A DNA stretch of 16,164 bases. Origin: CALNYS01 sp964639935. GTDB lineage: Bacteria > Planctomycetota > Phycisphaerae > Phycisphaerales > UBA1924. Shown in pieces: positions 6,750 to 14,043 of the stretch (its first letter is position 1; every line of letters starts with the position of its first letter). A program made the translations under genes and the position numbers. The notes beneath the pieces are model-generated. The model was not told the DNA's origin. It saw only the letters and a list, made by a program, of their open reading frames with translations, and did no database searches. The stretch is from positions 1-16,164 of the forward strand of contig CAZXGT010000039.1 of assembly GCA_964639935.1 (NCBI GenBank). The letters are read 5' to 3'.

Positions 6750-7577
6750 GTGCGCCACGTTCTCCCCATCTCGATCATCAGTCTCGCCTGCGCCGGCTGC
6801 GCGCTCGACACCGGCGCCGGACGACGCTCCGGCGCCGGCGACAGCCTCTTCGAGCTCGTCGGTCCGCCCACCCCCGCGCAGGCCGCCCAGTGGGCCGTCG
6901 ACCCGAACTCCCCCGACAACCGCCAGCAGGGGCTCCTCCTGCTCGCCAACGCCCCCTTCGGCGGCGAGAGCGTCTACATGGAGCTCTACCGCATCGGGCT
7001 CGAGGACGAGGACGCCGCCGTCCGCGCCGCGGCCATCAAGGCGATCGGCCTCCACGGCGGCCCGCGTGAAGCCGAGCTTGTCCTCCCCTTGCTCACGCCG
7101 CAGGAGGACGCGCTCGTCCGTCGCGAGGCCGCGCGCACCATGGCCCGGATCCACCTGCCCGAAGCCGTCGAACGCCTCCTCGCGCTGCTCGACCCCCGCG
7201 TCGAGCCCGACGCCGAAGCCAGAGCCCTCGCCGCCGAGGCCCTCGGCCAGCACCGCGAGCCGCGCGTCGTCCAGGGCCTGATCGGCGCCCTCGCCGATCG
7301 CCGGCTGGTCGTCTCAGACGCCGCCCAACGCTCGCTCCGCACGCTCACCGGGCGCGACTTCGGCCCCGAGCCCGAGCCCTGGCTCGTCTGGACCGAGCGG
7401 TCGACCGACTGGTTCGCCGGCGCCGAAACCTTCTACTACACCGTCTTCCAGCGCGATCGCTGGTTCATCGAGTACATCATCCCCTGGGACGAGCCGCCCA
7501 ACGAGATCCCCTCGACCCCCGCCGGGCTGCCCATCGAGGCGGACGTCTCGAGAACGCCCGAGAGCGCGGACGGCTGA
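6750..7577 (+). CDS. HEAT-repeat lipoprotein
   Basis: 275 residues with a GTG start. The N-terminus has a short hydrophobic signal and a lipobox-like C-A-G-C with the likely lipidated Cys17. Cys14 sits at an unusual position, so the exact site is uncertain. Residues about 85-200 form HEAT or PBS-lyase-type repeats: EDEDAAVRAAAIKAIGLHGG, ALVRREAARTMARIHLPEA, and PDAEARALAAEALGQHREP. They end in LTGRDFGPEPEPWLVW, a closing motif I associate with planctomycete HEAT proteins. The last 60 residues are aromatic (ETFYYTVFQRDRWFIEYIIPW) and then Pro-rich. It is probably an envelope scaffold for protein contacts. There is no ribosome binding site; a TATCCT box lies 7 bases before the GTG. The stop codon shares one base with the next gene's ATG (TGATG), suggesting coupled translation. 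Confidence 0.83.
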   Translation: MRHVLPISIISLACAGCALDTGAGRRSGAGDSLFELVGPPTPAQAAQWAVDPNSPDNRQQGLLLLANAPFGGESVYMELYRIGLEDEDAAVRAAAIKAIGLHGGPREAELVLPLLTPQEDALVRREAARTMARIHLPEAVERLLALLDPRVEPDAEARALAAEALGQHREPRVVQGLIGALADRRLVVSDAAQRSLRTLTGRDFGPEPEPWLVWTERSTDWFAGAETFYYTVFQRDRWFIEYIIPWDEPPNEIPSTPAGLPIEADVSRTPESADG

Positions 7578-8497
7578 TGCGAAGCATCGCGGTCGACGAA
7601 CGATCCCGCGTCGAGCTCGTCGATGCCGAGGCGCCCGAGGCCGCCGAAGGCGAGACGCTCGTCCGCGTCGCGCTCGTCGCCCTCGGCGTCTCCGACCTCA
7701 CCGCCCCGGGCCCGCGCGGCCTGGGACGATCGATCCTCGGCCGGCGCGAGGACGGCTCCCGAGCGATCGTCGCCCCAGATCTCGTCTGCGGCGCCTGCGA
7801 CATGTGCCGAGGCGGCCTCGGCATCCACTGCGAGAACCGGCGCACCTTCGGCGAGCCGGGCGCCCCGGGCGGGCTCGCCGAACGCCTCGCCATCCCGGCG
7901 CGGTGCCTCCTGAGCGTCCCCGAGCACCTCGCCGACGAGCACGCCGTGATGGCCGCCTTCGCCGGGCAGGCGCTCCAGGCCGCCGGGCGCCTCCATGTCC
8001 GGGAGAAGCCCTACGCCACCGTCATCGGCGCCGGCGCGGAGACGGTCCTCACCGCCGCCGCCCTCGGGCTCGTCAGCGCCACGGCGCGTGTGCTCTCCTC
8101 GAGCGGCCCGACGCTCGCCGCCTGCGAGAAGCGGGGGATCAGATCGCGCCCCATCGCCGAGGCCGGGCGCCGCGGCGATCAGGACGTCGTCATCGTCTGC
8201 GCGGGCGAGCCGGGCGCCCTCGGCGCGGCGCTCGCCATGGCCGCCCCGCGAGGACGCGTCGTGCTCACCCCGGGCGTCAGGCCCGCGCCTGAGGATCTGC
8301 ATCGCATCAGCGAGCGCGAGCTCGACGTCCTCGGCTCCCGCTGGGCCCCGATCCGCGAGGGGCTCGCCGCCATCGCCGACGGGCGCCTCGACGCGTCCGG
8401 CCTGCTCGAGAAACGCGTCAAGCTCGACCGCGCCGTCGAAGGCATCGCCGCCCTCGCCAGAGGCGAGACCCTCGCCCTCGGCGTCGACCTCGCCTAG
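7577..8497 (+). CDS. Medium-chain dehydrogenase/reductase-like protein lacking catalytic zinc ligands
   Basis: 306 residues, shorter than typical zinc alcohol dehydrogenases (about 340-370). The structural-zinc lobe is complete: Cys71, Cys74, Cys77 and Cys85 in CGACDMCRGGLGIHCENR. GGLAERLAIP then follows as in the family. The catalytic site is lost. The usual Cys-Gly-x-Asp reads Leu-Gly-Val-Ser-Asp, and the Gly-His-Glu plus Gly-Asp-Arg-Val segment is replaced by a short LGRREDGSRAIVAPD, as if some 20 residues were deleted. The nucleotide loop is GAGAET instead of GxGxxG. It may therefore be a non-catalytic or repurposed member of the family; a zinc-independent oxidoreductase remains possible. 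It starts one base inside the stop of the HEAT lipoprotein gene. Its stop shares a CTAG with uppP on the other strand. Confidence 0.85.
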   Translation: MRSIAVDERSRVELVDAEAPEAAEGETLVRVALVALGVSDLTAPGPRGLGRSILGRREDGSRAIVAPDLVCGACDMCRGGLGIHCENRRTFGEPGAPGGLAERLAIPARCLLSVPEHLADEHAVMAAFAGQALQAAGRLHVREKPYATVIGAGAETVLTAAALGLVSATARVLSSSGPTLAACEKRGIRSRPIAEAGRRGDQDVVIVCAGEPGALGAALAMAAPRGRVVLTPGVRPAPEDLHRISERELDVLGSRWAPIREGLAAIADGRLDASGLLEKRVKLDRAVEGIAALARGETLALGVDLA

Positions 8498-9405
8498 CCG
8501 AACTCCACCACCCCCGTCATCACCAGCGCCGTCAGGCCCGCCGCCAGCGCCAGGCGGTACCACCCGAACGCCGCGAGCCCGTGCTTCGTCAGGAAGCTCA
8601 CGAGCCACCTCACCGCGAGCGCCGCCGACACCGTCGCCACCGCGAGCCCGATCAGCACCGGCGTCCAACCCAGCGCCTCAAACAGATTCAGCGGCGAAGC
8701 CCCGGGCGGCAGCGTCTCACCCGCCGCGAGCCGCTCACCGTTGCGATCCGCCTCATAGAGATTCTTCGCGAGCTTGTAGACGCACGCCCCGCCGAGCGTC
8801 GGCAGCCCGAGAAGGAAGCTGAACTCCGCCGCGCGCTTGGGCGAGAGCCCAAGCAGCGTCCCGCCCGCGATCGTCATCATCGAGCGCGACGTCCCGGGCC
8901 ACATCGCGACCACCTGAAAAAGCCCGATGAACAGCGCCGTGCGCAGCGGCAGATTCGCCAGCTCGTCCGGGTCGTCCTCCCGCAGGCCCTCCTTCCGCCG
9001 ATGCCCACGCCCAAGCGCGATCATCCACACGCCCCCAAGCGCGAGCGCCGCGATCACCGGCCCGGGCTCAAAGAGATGTCGCTCGATCAGGTCGTCAAGA
9101 AGCAGCCCGAGCACCGCCGCCGGCAAGAACGCCACGAAGAGCTTCACGGCCAGCGACAGCCCCGCCGGGTCCCGCCCCAGGAGCCCGCGGATCATCTGCG
9201 CCACGCGCTCGCGGTACAGCCCGAGCACCGCCAGGATCGCGCCCCCCTGAATCACGATGTTGAAGGCGTCCACGTTCGCCTTCACCGACGGCTCGTCGAG
9301 CCCGAGCAGCGCCGACGCGATGATCAAATGCCCCGTCGAGCTCACCGGCAGATACTCGGTGATCCCCTCAACCACCCCCAGAATGACCGCCTGCCACCAC
9401 TCCAT
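8494..9405 (-). CDS. uppP: Undecaprenyl-diphosphatase
   Basis: 303 residues of the BacA/UppP family, a polytopic inner-membrane enzyme that removes a phosphate from undecaprenyl diphosphate so the carrier lipid can be reused for cell-wall and other surface polymers. It is also linked to bacitracin resistance. Both active-site motifs are intact: EGITEYLPVSSTGH with Glu13, Glu17, Ser23 and His26, and PGTSRSMMTIAGG with Arg174. Several hydrophobic segments are spread over the length. A charged cytoplasmic-looking loop (GRGHRRKEGLREDDPDE) sits near 132-148 and a second polar loop (ADRNGERLAAGETLPPG) near 218-234. The gene lies 18 bases after the FabZ-like gene, so they form an operon. The ribosome binding site is weak (AGGA about 12 bases upstream). 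Its presence in a planctomycete fits a peptidoglycan or lipid-carrier cycle. Confidence 0.96.
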   Translation of the reverse strand: MEWWQAVILGVVEGITEYLPVSSTGHLIIASALLGLDEPSVKANVDAFNIVIQGGAILAVLGLYRERVAQMIRGLLGRDPAGLSLAVKLFVAFLPAAVLGLLLDDLIERHLFEPGPVIAALALGGVWMIALGRGHRRKEGLREDDPDELANLPLRTALFIGLFQVVAMWPGTSRSMMTIAGGTLLGLSPKRAAEFSFLLGLPTLGGACVYKLAKNLYEADRNGERLAAGETLPPGASPLNLFEALGWTPVLIGLAVATVSAALAVRWLVSFLTKHGLAAFGWYRLALAAGLTALVMTGVVEFG

Positions 9406-9423
9406 GCCCCGTCCAATCCTCGC

Positions 9424-9861
9424 TCAGCCCGGCGTCGGCGCCGAGACGTTGATCGGCCGAAGCGTGAACCGCCCCGACACCGCCGCCGGCGCATCCTCCG
9501 GCTCGACCCTCGGATCCTCGCCCGCACCGATCGCGCGCCCGGATCCCTTGAACTCCACCGCCCCGCCCTCTCCGCGCCCCTTGATCTCCACGCTCACGCG
9601 AAGCGTCATCCCCGGCTTGAGCATCGCCCCGTACTTGATCGCCCGAACCTCCGAGAGCACCGCGCGATCGCCCTCGGAGTCGCTCTCAGCGAGCAGCCTG
9701 CGGGCGGCCTGGATCATCGTCTCGAGCATGAGCACGCCGGGAAGGATCGGGAACGTCGGGAAGTGATCCGCCAGCGCGGGCTCGTCCTCCCGGATGCGAC
9801 GGATCGCCACGATCCGCTCGCCCGTCACATCGACCACCTCATCGAGGAACTGGAATCGCAT
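9424..9861 (-). CDS. FabZ/FabA-type hotdog dehydratase
   Basis: 145 residues, the size of FabZ. The active-site helix reads DHFPTFPILPGVLMLETMIQ with His33 and Glu47, 14 apart as in FabZ, and the PGVL turn is conserved. FabZ removes water from 3-hydroxyacyl-ACP in fatty-acid elongation. The body of the hotdog fold follows (AVLSEVRAIKYGAMLKPGMTL, then VSVEIKGRGEGGAVEFKGSG). A roughly 30-residue tail with PRVEPEDAPAAVSGR is extra. It could be housekeeping FabZ or a paralogue serving a special lipid. The start at 9861 is chosen because the FabZ-like part begins there; the open frame reaches back to 9954 without similarity. There is no ribosome binding site, but TATTCT lies exactly 6 bases before the ATG. 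It is co-directional with uppP and divergent from purM. Confidence 0.87.
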   Translation of the reverse strand: MRFQFLDEVVDVTGERIVAIRRIREDEPALADHFPTFPILPGVLMLETMIQAARRLLAESDSEGDRAVLSEVRAIKYGAMLKPGMTLRVSVEIKGRGEGGAVEFKGSGRAIGAGEDPRVEPEDAPAAVSGRFTLRPINVSAPTPG

Positions 9862-9867
9862 GCGCCG

Positions 9868-9873
9868 AGAATA
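9868..9873 (-). promoter_or_regulatory. Candidate -10 box giving a leaderless transcript (TATTCT)
   Basis: The minus strand reads TATTCT, then CGGCGC, then the ATG at 9861. The gap is six bases, so a transcript would begin at or beside the ATG. No ribosome binding site exists in that gap. The purM box lies 50 bases away on the other strand. Confidence 0.45.
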
Positions 9874-9922
9874 GCGTCCCCCGCTCCATCGTCCCCTCGC
9901 CATCTGAGCCGCGAGCCGCGTG

Positions 9923-9928
9923 TATCCT
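9923..9928 (+). promoter_or_regulatory. Candidate -10 box giving a leaderless purM transcript (TATCCT)
   Basis: TATCCT, then CCGGGC, then the purM ATG at 9935: the same six-base gap as for the divergent FabZ-like gene. A GTG at 9920 would place this hexamer inside the coding sequence, but the PurM similarity does not need those residues. Confidence 0.45.
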
Positions 9929-9934
9929 CCGGGC

Positions 9935-11017
9935 ATGGGCGATGAGCGGGCCAATCGGCCGCTGACCTACGCGTCGGCGGGAGTGTCGATCGACGAGGGC
10001 GATCGCTTCGTCAAGCTGATCTCCTCGGCCATGCGAAAGACTTACGGACCCCGCGTCATCGACAACCCCGGCGGATTCGCCGGCCTCTTCCGACTCGACT
10101 ACAACGAGAAGCTCTTCAAACGCAACTACCGCGACCCCGTCCTCGTCGCCTGCGCCGACGGCGTCGGGACCAAGATCAAGCTCGCCGCCGAAACCGGGAT
10201 CTACGGCGGCATCGGCGCCGACCTCGTCGCCATGAACGTCAACGACCTCGTCGTCCAGGGCGCCGAGCCCCTCTTCTTCCTCGACTACATCGCCACCGGC
10301 AAGCTCGAGCCCGGCGTGGCCGCCGAGATCGTCGAGGGCGCCGCCGACGCCTGCCGCCGCTGCGGGGCCGCGCTCCTGGGCGGCGAAACCGCCGAGATGC
10401 CCGGCGTCTACGCCCCGGGCGAGATGGACCTCGCCGGCTTCTCCGTCGGCGTCGTCGAGCTCGACCGCGCCATGGACGCCGAACGCGTTGAGCCCGGCGA
10501 CGTCGTCCTCGGCCTCGCCTCAGACGGCGCCCACGCCAACGGCTTCACCCTCATCCGCGCCATCCTCGACAAGGCCGGCGTCGATCCCGCTGAAACCCAC
10601 CCCGAACTCGACGCCGACAAGACAGTGGGGGAGGAGCTCCTCACCCCCACACGCCTCTACGCCCCCGCCATCGTCAGGCTCCTCCGCGAGTACAAGGTCA
10701 AGAAGATCGTCTCCGGCATGGCTCACATCACCGGCGGCGGGCTCGCCGGCAACCTCGTCCGCGCCCTCCACGACGGCGTCGACGCCGAGATCGACCGCGC
10801 CTCATGGGAGCCCCACCCCGTCTTCCCCTTCCTCCAGCGCCTCGGGAACATCGACGACGAGGAGATGGCCCGCGTCTTCAACATGGGCGTCGGCTACTGC
10901 GCCATCGTCCGCCCCTCCTTCGCCGACTCCGTCGCGGGAAAGCTCCGCCGCTCAGGCGAGCGCGTGCTCCCGATCGGACGCGTCGTCAAGGGCGCCGGCC
11001 GCGTCCGCCTGATCTGA
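9935..11017 (+). CDS. purM: Phosphoribosylformylglycinamidine cyclo-ligase (AIR synthetase)
   Basis: 360 residues; PurM is usually about 345. It closes the imidazole ring of AIR from FGAM with ATP in purine synthesis, in the cytosol. Family marks run through the whole length: TYASAGVSIDEGD near the N-terminus, ACADGVGTKIKLA, GADLVAMNVNDLVVQGAEPLFF (ATP and metal site), GGETAEMPGVYAPGEMDLAGF, SDGAHANGFTLIR, LLTPTRLYAP, HITGGGLAGNL and FNMGVGYCAIV. The ATG at 9935 is preferred to a GTG at 9920 because TATCCT lies 6 bases before it. It stands as a single gene, divergent from the FabZ-like gene, and converges with the TPR gene with a gap of 21 bases. No other purine gene is in the window. Confidence 0.96.
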   Translation: MGDERANRPLTYASAGVSIDEGDRFVKLISSAMRKTYGPRVIDNPGGFAGLFRLDYNEKLFKRNYRDPVLVACADGVGTKIKLAAETGIYGGIGADLVAMNVNDLVVQGAEPLFFLDYIATGKLEPGVAAEIVEGAADACRRCGAALLGGETAEMPGVYAPGEMDLAGFSVGVVELDRAMDAERVEPGDVVLGLASDGAHANGFTLIRAILDKAGVDPAETHPELDADKTVGEELLTPTRLYAPAIVRLLREYKVKKIVSGMAHITGGGLAGNLVRALHDGVDAEIDRASWEPHPVFPFLQRLGNIDDEEMARVFNMGVGYCAIVRPSFADSVAGKLRRSGERVLPIGRVVKGAGRVRLI

Positions 11018-11038
11018 CGCCAGGCCCCCGACCCCGCG

Positions 11039-13540
11039 TCACTTCTCCGGCGTCACCGGGTTGCGCATCTCGCCGAATCGCCTCGCGATCTCCAGCCGCA
11101 GCCGCAGATTGTCGGCCATCTTCGTGAGCGCCGCGTCGCCCAGACTCCGGGCCCGCTCAAAGGCCGGGTGGTCCACGCTCCCCGCCCGCGAAAGAAGCAT
11201 CACCGCCGCGGGAAGCGGGCTCGGCGGAACCTCAAGCGCCGCCTCGTCAATCGGCCGCGTCGCCTCGAGCTGCGCCGAAGAGGGCGCCGTCAACAGCGCA
11301 AACGCCCGCTCGCGCTCGCTCATCGACCCGTACCGCGCCGCGATCCGTTCCGCCAGCCGCGCCTTCCCGCCCTCGGCGTCCTCCTGCTCCCCGGCCGGCG
11401 TCCGCCGCACGAAATGCCACCGCGCCTCGAGCAGGGCCCGGAACAGATCCTCGCCCGTCGCCGCCTCCACCTGTTCGATCACCTCGTCGATCGTGGGCTC
11501 CACGCGCTGCGGCCGGCGCCACACCGCCTCGCTGCTCGCGCTCGTCGAGAAGGGCCCGGAGACATACGCCTCGCGGTCATCCGACCACTCAAACCCCTGG
11601 ATCCCCCGCACCCGCAGCGCCCCCGGCGCCGGCATCGTGGCGTCCAGGATCGAGCCCAAAGAGCCCGCGTCCAGCCACACGTCAGCCCGAATCGTCTCAG
11701 TCGGCCGCAGACGCAGCCGCCGGTCGAGCGACACGATCTCGGGCGCGATGCCCCGATTCACCACCACGCCCGAGATCGAATACTTCGGCGCCAGCAAAAG
11801 CCGCGAGACGATCGGCGCGTCCGGACCAACCGCGAGCGGGAACACCGCCGTGTTCTTGAGCTCCACCTGCGCCATCACCGGCTCCAGCGGATCGATCCGA
11901 CCCTCGGGCAGCCGCACGCTCAGCGCGACAACCTCCGCCACGTCCCGAACCATCCGCTCGAGCTGCCGGGGCGCGTCCTCCGCGAGCGCATCGAGCGACC
12001 GCGCGGTCGCCGATGGCGACACCGGCGAGCCCACCAGCCGCGCCACACGCTCCCGAGCAAACAGCCCCGCGACCGATCCCGGACCCGACCGCGCCGCCTG
12101 CGCGTAATGACGCAGCGCCCCCGTCCGATCGCCCGCTGCCTCCGCCGCCACAGCGAGACCGAGCCGCGCCAAAGCGTCCCCGTCCTCGGCCAGCCCGCCA
12201 AGCAACGCCGCGGCCGACTCCCGCTCCCCCCGGTGCGCCGCGATCAGCCCGCGATACCGCGCGATCGCCTCGCTCCGCAGCGCCGTCTCCCCGCTCCGCG
12301 ACTCCAGCCGGTTGAGCCCCTCGGACGCCTCCTCGAGAGACACCCCCGCGATCACCCGCAGACGAATCAGCTCAACCGCCACCCGCACGCTCTGCTCCGC
12401 CAGCTCCTGCTCGGTGAAACGCCCGGACTCCGCCTGCGCCCGCGCCGCGCCGAGCATCACGCCGCTGAAACGATCAAGAAGACGGGCCGCCTGCTCCGTG
12501 TCGCCGATCGACGCCGCCATCGCCACGCGCATCCGGTCTTCCACCGGGTTCGGCTGGTACTCAGGGATCTCCGACACGTCCTCCCCCGCCCCCTCAAGCC
12601 GACGCCTGACGCTCTCGATCGAGAACCGCTGCTGCGCCTCGCCCTCCGCGAGCTCCTCGAGATACGTCTCCGCGCCCTTCACGCCCCAGTTGACCGTGAA
12701 GTAGTCCTCGAGGACCAGCCGATCCGGGTTCAGACCGAGTTTCGCCCGGATCGCCAGCGCGATCTCGAAGAATCGCTTCGCGCCCCCGTGCGCCCCGTGC
12801 TCGAGCAGGTGACGCCCGAGCCGAAGATGCCCGTTCCAGTCAAGCGGGTCCGCGAGGATCATCTGCACAAGCATGTCCGCCCGCGCCTCGGGGTCCTCGT
12901 TCTCCTCAAAGAGCAGCGCGGTCGCCAGCAGCGCCGCCGGCTTGTTCGTCTGGTCGAGCTCCAGCGCCGTCGTCAGCAGCTCCAGGAAGCGATCCTCCTC
13001 CCCGAGCTCGCGCGCCAGAAGCGCCGCGTCGAACGCCAGCCGGCTCCGGATCGACGCGTCGAGCCGCTCGCCCCTCGCCCCGAGCAGATTCTCGTGCGCC
13101 GCGATCCGGTCCTCGATCCGCTGAAGCCTCCCCAGACGCTCGCTGATGAGCGCCAGCTGCGCCGCCGTGTCGCTCGGGTTCAGGCGCACCAGCCGGCTGA
13201 TCGCCTCGGTCGTCGCCCCCTCGTCGCCAGACTGCCGCCACGCCTCGATCTGCAGCCGAAGCAGCGGCTCGTTGTCAGGGTCGAGCGCGAGCGCCTTGCC
13301 CAGGAGCAGCGCCGCCAGCTCGTAGTCCTCCTCCGCCGGGTTCGACAGCTCCCGGAGATACAGCACCCCAAGCCGCCCCAGCCGCGCCGCCAGCGCCGCG
13401 TCGAGATCCACCGACGCGGACGTCTCGCTCGCCCGACGATCCGCCCCCTCTCGCGCGGGCGGATCGGACGCCCCCTCCTGCCCGATCGCGGGCGCGCCCA
13501 AAGAAAGAGCCAGAACAAGCGCAAGGCGGCGTCGGATCAC
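11039..13540 (-). CDS. Large secreted TPR-repeat protein
   Basis: 833 residues with a GTG start. A signal peptide (MIRRRLALVLALSLGAPAIG|QE) sends it to the periplasm. Residues about 50-500 are helical TPR-like repeats, for example ELAALLLGKALALDPDNEPL and FLELLTTALELDQTNKPAAL early on, and LGLAVAAEAAGDRTGALRHY near 480. Residues about 535-665 look beta-rich, with VELKNTAVFPLAVGP, then YSISGVVVNRG and RLRLRPTETIRADVWL, and could be an Ig-like domain. The last 150 residues are helical again. No catalytic motif is visible. TPR proteins act as scaffolds, so an envelope assembly role is likely but unproven. The GTG start lies within the stop of the 98-residue membrane protein gene (GTGA), so translation is probably coupled and the two products may work together. 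I know of no named family for it. Confidence 0.85.
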   Translation of the reverse strand: MIRRRLALVLALSLGAPAIGQEGASDPPAREGADRRASETSASVDLDAALAARLGRLGVLYLRELSNPAEEDYELAALLLGKALALDPDNEPLLRLQIEAWRQSGDEGATTEAISRLVRLNPSDTAAQLALISERLGRLQRIEDRIAAHENLLGARGERLDASIRSRLAFDAALLARELGEEDRFLELLTTALELDQTNKPAALLATALLFEENEDPEARADMLVQMILADPLDWNGHLRLGRHLLEHGAHGGAKRFFEIALAIRAKLGLNPDRLVLEDYFTVNWGVKGAETYLEELAEGEAQQRFSIESVRRRLEGAGEDVSEIPEYQPNPVEDRMRVAMAASIGDTEQAARLLDRFSGVMLGAARAQAESGRFTEQELAEQSVRVAVELIRLRVIAGVSLEEASEGLNRLESRSGETALRSEAIARYRGLIAAHRGERESAAALLGGLAEDGDALARLGLAVAAEAAGDRTGALRHYAQAARSGPGSVAGLFARERVARLVGSPVSPSATARSLDALAEDAPRQLERMVRDVAEVVALSVRLPEGRIDPLEPVMAQVELKNTAVFPLAVGPDAPIVSRLLLAPKYSISGVVVNRGIAPEIVSLDRRLRLRPTETIRADVWLDAGSLGSILDATMPAPGALRVRGIQGFEWSDDREAYVSGPFSTSASSEAVWRRPQRVEPTIDEVIEQVEAATGEDLFRALLEARWHFVRRTPAGEQEDAEGGKARLAERIAARYGSMSERERAFALLTAPSSAQLEATRPIDEAALEVPPSPLPAAVMLLSRAGSVDHPAFERARSLGDAALTKMADNLRLRLEIARRFGEMRNPVTPEK

Positions 13541-13833
13541 GCGGCGTCTCCGGTCAGCAAAAGGGCCGTCAGGCCAAGAGCGATGATGAGCAGCCCCGCG
13601 AGCGAGGCCTCCGCGACGTCCGCCACCCGGCGATCCACCCGCGGAAAAAGGCGGTCAGCGACCACCACCTGGAAAACGAACCCGCCCGCCGCGATCCCCG
13701 CCGCGCCGCCAGAGAGCAGCGCCGCGTAGATCATCCGCTCCGCAGACGCCGCGAGCAGCGCGCCCCCCACGACAAGCAGACCCGCCCACAGCGAGCCGAA
13801 CACCAGCAGCGCGATCAGATTGGCGGTGCGCAC
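13537..13833 (-). CDS. Small membrane protein with three predicted membrane helices
   Basis: 98 residues. Hydrophobic segments lie at about 5-29, 35-58 and 77-93, with a charged loop DRLFPRVDRRVADVAEA between the second and third. I do not recognise the family, though small membrane proteins of this form with a DUF4149-like layout exist. The GTG start at 13833 is chosen because AGGAAGGAG lies 6 bases before it. A TTG further upstream at 13851 would place that site inside the coding region. The gene is the first of a minus-strand pair and overlaps the TPR gene start by four bases. It is probably an inner-membrane partner of the TPR protein, by position only. A TACGCT box at 13889-13884 could be its -10 element. 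Confidence 0.75.
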   Translation of the reverse strand: MRTANLIALLVFGSLWAGLLVVGGALLAASAERMIYAALLSGGAAGIAAGGFVFQVVVADRLFPRVDRRVADVAEASLAGLLIIALGLTALLLTGDAA

Positions 13834-13883
13834 GAAGGACTCCTTCCTCAAAGCCCGCGATCCTCCGCGGGAACGTCGCTACC

Positions 13884-13889
13884 AGCGTA
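13884..13889 (-). promoter_or_regulatory. Weak candidate -10 box for the membrane protein/TPR pair (TACGCT)
   Basis: The minus strand reads GATACGCT about 50 bases before the GTG at 13833, which would leave a leader of about 44 bases carrying the AGGAAGGAG site. A matching GATACGAT occurs on the plus strand at 14012-14019. There is no clear -35 box. Confidence 0.25.
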
Positions 13890-14013
13890 TCGGGCCTGAG
13901 CCCCCCGGCGCCTGAACCGTCTCACCCAGAACCACTGATCCAGAACCCCGCATCGGCCGGCCGCCGGCCCGCGCGGGCCCCGTCTCGCGGCCCCCGCCGC
14001 GCCGTTCTTCGGA

Positions 14014-14019
14014 TACGAT
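14014..14019 (+). promoter_or_regulatory. Weak candidate -10 box for the 14099 operon (TACGAT)
   Basis: GGATACGATCCC on the plus strand, 79 bases before the ATG at 14099. The start point would be near 14026, exactly where a short hairpin begins. It mirrors the GATACGCT on the other strand. No good -35 box is visible. Confidence 0.25.
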
Positions 14020-14025
14020 CCCTCT

Positions 14026-14043
14026 CCCCCGCGTGTTCGGGGG
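14026..14043 (+). repeat. Hairpin in the leader of the 14099 gene
   Basis: CCCCCG, loop CGTGTT, CGGGGG: a perfect six-base-pair stem. It would lie at the 5' end of the message if TACGAT at 14014 is the -10 box. It could protect the transcript end or be a chance GC repeat. No T-run follows it. Confidence 0.35.

Noticed and set aside
5238..7253. Minus-strand open frame of 671 codons opposite the M64 and HEAT genes
   Set aside because: Its Gly/Val-rich product has no motif, while the plus strand has the zinc motif, dockerin and HEAT repeats.
9920..9922. GTG start for purM
   Set aside because: It adds five residues that PurM does not need and would put the TATCCT box inside the gene. The ATG at 9935 fits better.
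11168..13729. Plus-strand open frame of 853 codons opposite the TPR gene
   Set aside because: Its product is Arg/Pro/Gln-rich. The minus frame has a signal peptide and TPR helices.
13849..13851. TTG start for the small membrane protein
   Set aside because: It would place the AGGAAGGAG ribosome site inside the coding region. The GTG at 13833 has this site at the right distance.
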